Assembly: GCA_913047525.1 (NCBI GenBank)
Contig: CAJWUS010000056.1
Span: 1-8,697, forward strand
Direction of reading: 5' to 3'
DNA length: 8,697 bases
Source of the DNA: an uncultured Flavobacteriales bacterium
GTDB lineage: Bacteria > Bacteroidota > Bacteroidia > Flavobacteriales > BACL11
This document shows, one piece after another, positions 1 through 6,199 of the stretch. The translations under genes were made by a program, and so were the position numbers. Each line of letters opens with the position of its first letter. Position 1 is the first letter of the stretch. A model generated the notes under the pieces. That model was not told the DNA's origin, searched no databases, and saw only the letters and a program-made list of their open reading frames with translations.

Positions 1-46
1 ATCCGGTGGATCCTAATATAGCAATTTGTTTCTTTTTTTTCTCCAT
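1..46 (-). CDS. dxr: 1-deoxy-D-xylulose 5-phosphate reductoisomerase, N-terminal fragment (cut by the window edge)
   Basis: Reading the minus strand from the ATG at 46-44 gives MEKKKKQIAILGSTG and then the first base of the next codon, where the window ends. The pattern of a few lysines, then IAILGSTGS, is the N-terminus of DXP reductoisomerase, where GSTGS begins the NADPH-binding Rossmann fold. The enzyme converts 1-deoxy-D-xylulose 5-phosphate to 2-C-methyl-D-erythritol 4-phosphate in the cytoplasm, the committed step of the MEP isoprenoid pathway. The A of its ATG is also the last base of the upstream GH3 stop codon (TAATG arrangement), which indicates translational coupling and an operon. 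Codons 3-5 contain a run of eight A. Only 15 codons are visible, so the call rests on a short but characteristic motif and on the exact stop/start overlap. Other nucleotide-binding dehydrogenases starting with GSTG are possible but fit less well. Confidence 0.8.
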   Translation of the reverse strand, partial: MEKKKKQIAILGSTG

Positions 47-1533
47 TAAAATGCGGTTAATTTATCAGCAATTTTTCGATCATTTGACAATCTAGGAATC
101 TTGTTTTGCCCCCCAAATTTCCCAATTGACTTCATATACTCCCTAAAACCATTCTTACTAATAAGTGTAATTTCTAAAGGACGCAGGACATTTCCTAAAA
201 TTAAATCTTTGTAATAAGAGTTTTGTTTTTGCAAGGCTTCATCAACCAAGAGCTTAAAATCATTAAGCTTCTCAGGCTCTTTTTCAAACTCAATTAACCA
301 TTCGTGATACGGCAATCCGTTTTTAGGATTAACCTCTGGGGCAACATGAAATTCATTTACTTCAGCATAGTATTTTTGTAGAGCTTCTTTTAACGAATTT
401 TCTACCTCCTCCGCAATTACATGCTCTCCAAAAGCAGAGGTAAAATGCTTAATCCTACCACTCACAATTATTCTGTACGGATTAATAGAAACAAATTTTA
501 TTGTATCCCCAATATTATATGCCCAAAGCCCAGCGTTGGTATTTAAAATAATTACATAATCCACCCCAATCTCTACATCAACAAGCGAGATTCTTGTTGG
601 ATTATGATCAAAAAATTCCTCCGTTGGAATAAATTCATAAAATATTCCATGATTCACACAAAGCAACAGGCCCTCTTCTTTTTGGGAATCTTGATAAGCT
701 ATAAAACCCTCTGAAGCGGGATAAAGCTCCACCATATCAACCTTTTTGCCAATTAATTTTTCAAAGGACTTTCGGTAAGGCTCATAGTTTACCCCTCCAT
801 AAATAAAAAGGTCAAATTTAGGGAAGATATTTTTTATAAGTTTCCCTGTTTTATCTTGTAGCCTTTCAAAGTACATCTGGACCCAAGGAGGGATTCCAGA
901 AATTAAACTCATGTTCTCAGGAAGCGTTTCATCAACTATTGCATCAACTTTTGTTTCCCAGTCAGCAATGCAATTGGCTTTAAAAGAAGGCAATCGGTTT
1001 TTTGTTAGGTAAGCAGGAATATGATGGGCTACAATCCCTGATAATCTTCCCGTAAGAATATCTCCAGTTTTTGTAAGTTCAGGACTTCCTTGCAAAAAAA
1101 TCATTTTTCCGTTTACAATGGAGGTATTTTTGGTTTCAGCAATATAACTCAATATCGCATCACGAGCAGCAGTAATATGATGTGGCATAGACTCCTTACT
1201 GATAGGAATATATTTTACGCCTGAAGTTGTTCCTGAAGTTTTACAAAGGTAAAGGGGCTTCCCTGGCCAAAGAGTATTTTCTTTTCCGTCAATTATTTCT
1301 TGTACAGAGTCCTTCAAATCTTCATAATCTCGTACTGGAACATTATTTTTCCAATCGGCATAGTTTGCGATTTCTGAAAAGGAATGGTCTTTCCCAAATT
1401 GGGTATTTTTAGCTTGTTTTACCAATGATAGTAAAAGGTCTTGCTGAACTTTTACTGCATTATTTTTCCACGTATTATTTTTAGAAATAATATATTTTGC
1501 GAAAGGTAAGCTCAAAGCTGCTTTTACAGTCAT
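46..1533 (-). CDS. GH3 auxin-responsive promoter family protein (adenylate-forming acyl-amide synthetase-like)
   Basis: This 495-residue protein has the usual length and motifs of the bacterial GH3 branch of the ANL adenylating superfamily. The ATP-binding loop TSGTTSG lies at residues 99-105, followed by KYIPIS. YPASEG at 271-276 is the adenylate motif 2, YNIGD at 339-343 contains the Asp expected to contact the ribose, and the hinge region around SGRIKHFTSAFGEHV covers 358-371. QNKIPR near the C-terminus (476-481) matches the plant QYKxPR element that carries the catalytic lysine, here K478. Plant GH3 enzymes activate a carboxylic acid such as indole-acetate or jasmonate as the acyl-AMP and couple it to an amino acid; the substrates of the Bacteroidota members are not established. 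No signal peptide is visible, so it is probably cytoplasmic. The start lies 2 nt after the M23 peptidase stop and the stop overlaps the dxr start, so it is the middle gene of a three-gene transcript. All catalytic motifs look intact. The family call is firm; the reaction is unknown. Confidence 0.9.
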   Translation of the reverse strand: MTVKAALSLPFAKYIISKNNTWKNNAVKVQQDLLLSLVKQAKNTQFGKDHSFSEIANYADWKNNVPVRDYEDLKDSVQEIIDGKENTLWPGKPLYLCKTSGTTSGVKYIPISKESMPHHITAARDAILSYIAETKNTSIVNGKMIFLQGSPELTKTGDILTGRLSGIVAHHIPAYLTKNRLPSFKANCIADWETKVDAIVDETLPENMSLISGIPPWVQMYFERLQDKTGKLIKNIFPKFDLFIYGGVNYEPYRKSFEKLIGKKVDMVELYPASEGFIAYQDSQKEEGLLLCVNHGIFYEFIPTEEFFDHNPTRISLVDVEIGVDYVIILNTNAGLWAYNIGDTIKFVSINPYRIIVSGRIKHFTSAFGEHVIAEEVENSLKEALQKYYAEVNEFHVAPEVNPKNGLPYHEWLIEFEKEPEKLNDFKLLVDEALQKQNSYYKDLILGNVLRPLEITLISKNGFREYMKSIGKFGGQNKIPRLSNDRKIADKLTAF

Positions 1534-1535
1534 AA

Positions 1536-2402
1536 CTAAAAAGAAATATAGTTTTCAGGGTTTACAGGCGCTCCTTTATGCCAGAGTTCAAAATGTAAAT
1601 GAGGGCCTGAAGAAAGCTCTCCTGAATTTCCGATAATCGCTATTACCTCTCCAGACTTTACATATTCTCCCGTTTTTTTAAACAATATAGAATTGTGTTT
1701 ATAAAGAGAAAAAACCCCATTCGCATGCTGAACGCCAATCACATATCCAGTTTCTGATGTCCAATGGCTTATAACAATTACTCCGTCAAATACACACTTT
1801 ATCGGCTCATCTTTTTTTGCCACAATATCTGTGCCAAAATGCTCTTTTTTACGATTAAACCCATTGGTAACAACTCCTTTTATAGGGCTAAAAAACAAGA
1901 TATTTTCCATATCAAGACTTCCTTTTTTGTCAGAAGAAGAAAGAGAAATTTTATCTTCCCCTTCCACTGCAATTCTAAGAAGGGAATCTTCTTTCGACTT
2001 TTTAAAAGAGAGCTCGGCTTCAAAGGAAGAAAGAGTAAGAATATTTTCAGTTGAAAGGTTAATAGGGTCTTCCCCGTTTACAATAGCAGAAATATTTTTG
2101 AGGTAGAGTTCATTCACCAATAGTTTTTTCTCTAAAGAATCAGTTTTAAGCGTTATAGCAATTAATTCTTTATACAAATGGCTACTTGCTTTTCCTGGCA
2201 CATATTCATTTAAAGGAGTGTAGCCAACAAGCAAAAGAAAACAAACAAATAACAAAATACACCCAATCGTCAAAACAGAAATTACATCTAAACTTGAAAA
2301 ACGAAACGAAAATCGATCTTCAAGAGTGCTGTCACTCATAACAATTAAGCGAGACTTTTGTTTAAGCTTGCTAAAAAAAGAATTACCGGCTTTCCCTTTC
2401 AT
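1536..2402 (-). CDS. Membrane-anchored M23 family metallopeptidase (LytM-type)
   Basis: The 288-residue protein has a basic cytoplasmic N-terminus, one transmembrane segment at about residues 38-60, a helical and probably coiled-coil stretch around 76-107, a low-complexity Ser-rich linker, and a C-terminal M23 (lysostaphin/LytM-like) domain at about 170-288. The zinc site is complete: H188-x3-D192 in HFGTD and the HLH motif with H268 and H270 in GPHLHFELW, plus a conserved His at 236 in LYKHNS. M23 enzymes are zinc endopeptidases that cut peptidoglycan peptide cross-links. A single membrane anchor and a periplasmic domain are expected here. With the metal ligands and both accessory histidines kept, it is probably an active hydrolase and not an EnvC-like activator, but this is inferred. 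It is the first gene of the minus-strand operon with GH3 and dxr. A second Met at residue 22 could serve as start and would still keep the membrane anchor. Confidence 0.92.
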   Translation of the reverse strand: MKGKAGNSFFSKLKQKSRLIVMSDSTLEDRFSFRFSSLDVISVLTIGCILLFVCFLLLVGYTPLNEYVPGKASSHLYKELIAITLKTDSLEKKLLVNELYLKNISAIVNGEDPINLSTENILTLSSFEAELSFKKSKEDSLLRIAVEGEDKISLSSSDKKGSLDMENILFFSPIKGVVTNGFNRKKEHFGTDIVAKKDEPIKCVFDGVIVISHWTSETGYVIGVQHANGVFSLYKHNSILFKKTGEYVKSGEVIAIIGNSGELSSGPHLHFELWHKGAPVNPENYISF

Positions 2403-2466
2403 AAATTAAGGCAAATATCAAAAAAATAAATTTCCTCCACAGTAGAATACATACCAAAAAATAAAA

Positions 2467-2474
2467 TATTTTTG
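2467..2474 (+). promoter_or_regulatory. Candidate Bacteroidota -7 element for the PorW/SprE-like gene
   Basis: TATTTTTG matches the TAnnTTTG consensus exactly and ends 25 bp before the ATG at 2500, so transcription would begin near 2481 with a short leader. The same layout precedes bactofilin and atpB in this window, which strengthens the call. No good -33 element is visible upstream. Confidence 0.55.
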
Positions 2475-2481
2475 CGCAAAA
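2470..2481. repeat. Perfect 12-bp palindrome TTTTGCGCAAAA between divergent genes
   Basis: The two 6-bp arms are exact reverse complements, centred between 2475 and 2476. The palindrome overlaps both opposed -7 boxes of the divergent intergenic region. It could be an operator half-site pair, or simply the result of two TTTTG boxes meeting head to head. No function is shown. Confidence 0.5.
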
Positions 2482-2484
2482 TTA
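2477..2484 (-). promoter_or_regulatory. Candidate Bacteroidota -7 element for the M23-GH3-dxr operon
   Basis: On the minus strand the bases read TAATTTTG, an exact match to the Bacteroidota TAnnTTTG -7 consensus. Transcription would begin near 2470 and give a leader of roughly 70 nt before the M23 start. I see no convincing -33 TTTG at the usual distance of about 19 bp. The box lies just past the -7 box of the opposing porW promoter. Eight-base matches with four fixed T and one G are not rare in AT-rich DNA, so the support comes mainly from its location. Confidence 0.45.
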
Positions 2485-2499
2485 GTTTAATTGCTGTAA

Positions 2500-5121
2500 A
2501 TGAATTTGATAGAAAAAAATAAAGTCACAAACTTACTAATATTATTTTTTATTACTCTAGTAATATACTCCTGCTCAACTAAAAAGAATAATTTTATGAA
2601 CAGGAAGTATCACAATACTACTGCAAAGTATAATGGCTATTTTAACGGAAAAGAGAGTTTAAAAGCCGGGATTAAAAAGCTAGAAGAAAACCACAAAGAC
2701 GACTTTTCAGAAATAATCCCTGTTTTTAAAACAGGGGAGTTAGCAAAAAACCAAACAATTCATCCATATATGAATAAAGCCATTGAAAAAGGGTCGATTG
2801 TGATTCAGCGCCACTCTATGAATATTAGAGGAAAAGAGTATAACAAATGGATTGACGATAATTATTTTATGATTGGAAGGGCTTATTTTTATAAAGGAGA
2901 ACTTGATGAGGCCATCAAAACATTTAACTATATAAAAGAGAATTATAAACGCAACCCCATAAAATATGACGCATCACTTTGGCTGTCAAGATGTTTTGCG
3001 GAAAAAGAAGATTATGTGGCTGCAGAAATGGAATTAGACCAACTGCAAACAGATAGAAAGTTCCCTGAAAAATTAGAGGATGATTTAGCAATAATCCTTG
3101 CTGATTTTTACTTAAAACAGGACAATTATATCTTAGCATTAGACGAATTAAATACTGCAATAAAACGTATTAAAAAAAGGAAAAAGAAAACAAGGCTTTA
3201 TTTCATTTTAGCACAATTAAATCAGCAACACCAAAACTACAATAAAGCCATTTCCTACTATGAAAAGGTAATAAAAGCCAATCCGGAATATGAAATGGTA
3301 TTCAATTGTAAGATTAATAAAGCGCAATGTGTTCAAGGTAATAGCAAACATTCTGAGAAAATGCGGGAGGAGCTACTTAAAATGACAAAGGACGATAAAA
3401 ACAAAGAATATTTAGATCAAATTTATTATGCCATTGCAAAAATGGACTTAATTCAAGAGGACACCCTTTCGGCAATTAAAAATTTCATATTATCAACGGA
3501 GAAAAGCGAGTTTAATGATGTGCAAAAAGCCAGATCGTATCTGGAATTGGGAAAAATATATTATTCCAAATCAAAATACATGAGCGCTTCTGCATTTTAT
3601 GATAGCACTATCGTGTTTATGGATCTCGAACACAAAGAATACAACCAAACTAAAGAAAGGCAAGTATTACTTGCAGAGCTTACGGGACATATCAACACAA
3701 TAAACTTGCAAGATAGTTTGCAAATTTTAGCAAAGATGAGTGAGGCGGAACGATCTCAAGTAATAAACCAGTTTATTGCAGAAGAACAAAAGAGAGAATT
3801 AGAAAAGCAACAATTAGAAAGGCAAAATGCCAACCAAAGATTTGAAAATAATAGATTTGGCGAGAGAGAAAATAATTTTGGACAAAGAACAAGTGGGGGA
3901 AGATGGTATTTTTATAACCCATCTACACTAAGTTTTGGCTATTCACAATTTGTAAAAAAATGGGGAAAACGAAAAAATGAAGACGATTGGAGAAGAAGCG
4001 ATAAAAAGATATCTACAGAATTAGAAAACGATTCTACTGCACAAAACCAGAATCAAGAAGGCGGAAGAGAATCAACCAACAAAAAAGACCCACAATACTA
4101 TAAAGATAAAATACCACTTACAAAAGAGAAAATAGAAGCATCCAATTTAATGATTATGGAGGCGCATTATCAGGCGGGGATGATATTTAAAAGTTATTTG
4201 AGTGAAAACGAAAAAGCTGTAAAAATATTAGTTTCCCTTTGTGAAAGATTTCCTGAAAACGAAAATTATACCCCCATTGCCTATTACAATTTGTATCTTA
4301 TTTACACAGAGCAAAACAAAAACAATAAAGCCAAAAATTGTAGAGAAAGATTACTAATAAAATTTCCAGAAAGTAAATACAGTAAATTGCTAAACGAGCC
4401 AGACTATTTAGCAAAAATTGAACAAAAGAAAAACAGCAAAAAAACCCATTATGAAAACACGCTATTTTTATATAACAACAAAAACTATTCTACTGTTATT
4501 GCCTTATGCGATTCGGGGCTAATAGAACCAGAAAATAAAGAATTAAAACCAAAATACGATTTACTTAAAGCATTGGCAATAGGCAAAAGCAATGACAGTT
4601 TAAACTTTAGAAAACAGCTAAATGAAATTGTAAAAAACCATCCAGAAACAGAAGTTAAAAATAGAGCAGAACAAATCATTGCGCTTTTGGATAACCCAGA
4701 AAAAATGTTAAAAATAAACAGGGAAACAGTAAGCGGAACCCCTTATGTTTTTGATCAGGGAGAGACACATTATTTTTTACTTATAATGCCAAAAGAACAA
4801 ACAGATGTTAACTTTATTAAAACGCTACTTTCTGATTATCACAGCGAAAGATACAGTATTGAAACTTTTGAAATTAAGGCTATGCTTTTTGGGCAGGAAA
4901 GCCATCTTATTATGATCAAAACGTTTGAAAACAGCAAAAACGCAACAGAGTACTTCAATTCATTTAGCAGTGCAAGTAAAGTGAATAACGAATTATCAAA
5001 AACAGAGAGCAAAAAACTTATAATTTCAGCACAAAATTTTAAGTATTTTTTCAAACATAAGGATATAAAAATGTATTACGAATTTTTTACTAACAATTAT
5101 TTAAACGAACTTAATAATTGA
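2500..5121 (+). CDS. porW: PorW/SprE-like TPR lipoprotein of the type IX secretion system
   Basis: The 873-residue protein begins with a lipoprotein signal peptide: a hydrophobic core at about residues 11-22 and a lipobox IYSC with the lipidated Cys at 25. The mature N-terminus STKKNN lacks an acidic surface-export signal, so attachment to the inner leaflet of the outer membrane facing the periplasm is likely. TPR-like helical repeats are clear at about 120-150 (YFMIGRAYFYKGELDEAIKTF), 155-260, 305-375 and again at 550-625. A charged, Gln/Asn/Arg-rich linker at about 425-465 precedes the block WYFYN, FGYSQFVKKWGKRKNEDDWRR (469-499), which I recognise as conserved in the SprE/PorW family. A separate alpha/beta-looking domain lies at about 745-855. 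In Flavobacterium johnsoniae SprE is needed for gliding and T9SS secretion, and Porphyromonas PorW links the PorK/N ring with the translocon. Its place directly before bactofilin and the atp genes also fits sprE loci of flavobacteria. The assignment comes from memory of the family, not from a search; a generic TPR lipoprotein is the fallback. Confidence 0.85.
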   Translation: MNLIEKNKVTNLLILFFITLVIYSCSTKKNNFMNRKYHNTTAKYNGYFNGKESLKAGIKKLEENHKDDFSEIIPVFKTGELAKNQTIHPYMNKAIEKGSIVIQRHSMNIRGKEYNKWIDDNYFMIGRAYFYKGELDEAIKTFNYIKENYKRNPIKYDASLWLSRCFAEKEDYVAAEMELDQLQTDRKFPEKLEDDLAIILADFYLKQDNYILALDELNTAIKRIKKRKKKTRLYFILAQLNQQHQNYNKAISYYEKVIKANPEYEMVFNCKINKAQCVQGNSKHSEKMREELLKMTKDDKNKEYLDQIYYAIAKMDLIQEDTLSAIKNFILSTEKSEFNDVQKARSYLELGKIYYSKSKYMSASAFYDSTIVFMDLEHKEYNQTKERQVLLAELTGHINTINLQDSLQILAKMSEAERSQVINQFIAEEQKRELEKQQLERQNANQRFENNRFGERENNFGQRTSGGRWYFYNPSTLSFGYSQFVKKWGKRKNEDDWRRSDKKISTELENDSTAQNQNQEGGRESTNKKDPQYYKDKIPLTKEKIEASNLMIMEAHYQAGMIFKSYLSENEKAVKILVSLCERFPENENYTPIAYYNLYLIYTEQNKNNKAKNCRERLLIKFPESKYSKLLNEPDYLAKIEQKKNSKKTHYENTLFLYNNKNYSTVIALCDSGLIEPENKELKPKYDLLKALAIGKSNDSLNFRKQLNEIVKNHPETEVKNRAEQIIALLDNPEKMLKINRETVSGTPYVFDQGETHYFLLIMPKEQTDVNFIKTLLSDYHSERYSIETFEIKAMLFGQESHLIMIKTFENSKNATEYFNSFSSASKVNNELSKTESKKLIISAQNFKYFFKHKDIKMYYEFFTNNYLNELNN

Positions 5122-5133
5122 TAAAGAAATTAT

Positions 5134-5141
5134 TACATTTG
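5134..5141 (+). promoter_or_regulatory. Candidate -7 element for the bactofilin-atpZ transcript
   Basis: TACATTTG matches TAnnTTTG and ends 21 bp before the ATG at 5163. It starts 12 bp after the porW stop. If real, it places transcription start near 5148 and rules out the upstream TTG at 5118 as the start of bactofilin, because that codon would not be transcribed from this promoter. Read-through from porW may also supply transcript. Confidence 0.55.
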
Positions 5142-5162
5142 TACCTACAAAACAAAATTATC

Positions 5163-5576
5163 ATGTTTACAAACAAAAAAGAAATGACAGAGCAAAACAA
5201 AACATCAGGAGCGGTAAATATTATTGGTATTGGCACGAATATTACAGGCGATATTTTATCTAAGGGAGACATTAGGGTTGACGGAACTCTAAAAGGTGCT
5301 GTAAAAACAGCTGGCAAAGTTGTGGTTGGGCAAGCCGGAACAATTGAAGGAGACATTGAATGTAATAATGCGGATATTGCGGGCTCATTAAATGCAAAAA
5401 TCACAGTTGCACAACTCCTGTCGTTAAAAGCAACCGCAAAGTTAACAGGAGATTTAATAACTAACAAATTAGCTATTGAGCCAGGAGCTGCCTTTACTGG
5501 CCATTGCAGCATGGGGGCAGTAATAAAAGACATTAAGCATGTCGAAAAAACAGAAACCAAAGAAAAAACGGCTTAG
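5163..5576 (+). CDS. Bactofilin (polymer-forming cytoskeletal protein)
   Basis: The 137-residue protein has the bactofilin layout: a short polar N-terminal tail (1-18), a right-handed beta-helix core at about 19-120 seen as short repeating strands with regularly spaced glycines (GDILSKGDIRVDGTLKGAVK, then GKVVVGQAGTIEGDI and similar rungs), and a charged C-terminal tail. Bactofilins polymerise without nucleotides into filaments and act as scaffolds for cell-wall enzymes, chromosome-anchoring proteins or envelope machines. The ATG at 5163 is chosen over the in-frame TTG at 5118 because a -7 box lies between them and family members do not need the extra 15 residues; the ATG at 5184 is also possible. 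The last 38 nt overlap atpZ in another frame. It stands between porW and the ATP synthase genes, an order common in flavobacteria. Its partner here is not known; the M23 peptidase across the divergent promoter would be a reasonable candidate by analogy with other bactofilin loci, but this is only inference. Confidence 0.9.
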   Translation: MFTNKKEMTEQNKTSGAVNIIGIGTNITGDILSKGDIRVDGTLKGAVKTAGKVVVGQAGTIEGDIECNNADIAGSLNAKITVAQLLSLKATAKLTGDLITNKLAIEPGAAFTGHCSMGAVIKDIKHVEKTETKEKTA

Positions 5577-5760
5577 AAATTACGCTCGCTTTTCTTCCCT
5601 CACCATACAAATGGGGCTTATTATAGCTGCCGGAGCTTATTCGGGAAAATATTTAGATTCACAAGTAAACAATCAAACTCCAGCCTACACAATTATTTTT
5701 TCACTTCTTGCTATTTTTGTCGCCTTATACATAAGCTTAAAAGGAATGAGTAATAAATGA
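5539..5760 (+). CDS. atpZ: AtpZ/AtpI family protein, ATP synthase accessory subunit
   Basis: This 73-residue protein has a strongly basic N-terminus (MSKKQKPKKKRLRN), then YARFSSLTIQMGLIIAAGAYSGKYLD leading through the first membrane helix (about 19-38), and a second helix at about 48-68 (AYTIIFSLLAIFVALYISL). This pattern of two helices with a YARxS...QMG start and a G-x2-LD turn is that of the AtpZ (ATPase gene 1) family encoded at the head of many atp operons. In Bacillus, AtpZ and AtpI have been linked to magnesium or calcium supply and to c-ring assembly; the role in Bacteroidota is inferred from that. The start is forced: no other ATG, GTG or TTG lies between 5539 and the conserved YARFSS, so the gene must begin inside bactofilin and overlap it by 38 nt. 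Its TGA overlaps the ATG of the next gene (ATGA), which indicates translational coupling. Confidence 0.88.
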   Translation: MSKKQKPKKKRLRNYARFSSLTIQMGLIIAAGAYSGKYLDSQVNNQTPAYTIIFSLLAIFVALYISLKGMSNK

Positions 5761-6128
5761 GATTAGTTAAATTATTTCTGTTTTTTTTAACAGTTTGTAC
5801 TATTCACATTTTATTTACCGAATTCCTTTTAGAATTAGAGACTAAGAGATTCATAGTTAAAAGCTATCTTTTTTTGTTTTTACTGTCCCTTTTATCCACA
5901 GGGCTTACGCATTTGTTAAACAAGCTTAAAAATAAATCTCCCTTTTATTTTCTAACGATTAATGGGTTAAAAATAATCGCAAGCATTTTATACTTACTCC
6001 CATTTTTATCAAACAAAACAGAAATGACAATTTATTATATCGTGCATTTCTTCATTGCCTATTTTATAATACTTATGAAAGAAGGCAGAGAAAACTACAT
6101 GCAACTTAAGTCCGAAAATAATCACTAA
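5757..6128 (+). CDS. Small four-helix membrane protein of the atp operon, AtpI-like (probably DUF6168 family)
   Basis: The 123-residue protein is almost entirely membrane embedded, with hydrophobic segments at about residues 4-23, 36-54, 64-84 and 91-107 and short charged loops. The third segment follows KNKSPFYFLTINGLKI, an arrangement I associate with the uncharacterised protein found between atpZ and atpB in flavobacteria (DUF6168, from memory). AtpI proteins of other phyla also have about four helices and sit at this position, and they help assemble the c-ring, so the same role is a fair inference. There is no direct functional evidence. The start overlaps the atpZ stop as ATGA. A 71-bp gap with its own -7 box separates it from atpB. 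Sequence identity to classical AtpI is not obvious by eye. Confidence 0.75.
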   Translation: MRLVKLFLFFLTVCTIHILFTEFLLELETKRFIVKSYLFLFLLSLLSTGLTHLLNKLKNKSPFYFLTINGLKIIASILYLLPFLSNKTEMTIYYIVHFFIAYFIILMKEGRENYMQLKSENNH

Positions 6129-6166
6129 AAAGAAGGGAAAAACATTTTACAGTTCAATTATTTATA

Positions 6167-6174
6167 TACTTTTG
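6167..6174 (+). promoter_or_regulatory. Candidate -7 element for the atpB-atpE-atpF-atpH-atpA transcript
   Basis: TACTTTTG matches TAnnTTTG and ends 25 bp before the atpB ATG, the same distance as before porW. A TTTT at 6145-6148 lies about 18 bp upstream and could be a degenerate -33 TTTG. An internal promoter here would let the core ATP synthase genes be expressed more strongly than bactofilin and atpZ. This is inferred from sequence alone. Confidence 0.6.
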
Positions 6175-6199
6175 CACCGATTTTTAAAAAGGGCGTAAA

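Noticed and set aside
1764..2106. Two overlapping plus-strand open frames inside the M23 peptidase gene.
   Set aside because: They are short, lie opposite a well-supported gene with complete zinc-binding motifs, and have no family features.
2412..2419. GATATTTG on the minus strand close to the M23 start, as an alternative -7 box.
   Set aside because: It misses the first T of the consensus and would leave almost no leader before the ATG at 2402; the exact match at 2484-2477 is preferred.
5118..5162. An upstream in-frame TTG start for bactofilin that would add 15 residues and overlap the porW stop.
   Set aside because: A TAnnTTTG -7 box (5134-5141) lies inside the extension, the ATG at 5163 has the usual A-rich leader, and the extra residues do not resemble the bactofilin tail.
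5111..5560. A long minus-strand open frame opposite bactofilin (about 149 codons).
   Set aside because: It is antisense to a clear bactofilin, its product is a low-complexity mix of Ala, Pro, Val and Ser mirrored from the beta-helix repeats, and it has no recognisable domain.
6181..6190. The palindrome TTTTTAAAAA before atpB as a terminator or operator.
   Set aside because: It is a pure A/T 10-mer of a kind expected by chance in this DNA and has no GC stem or loop.
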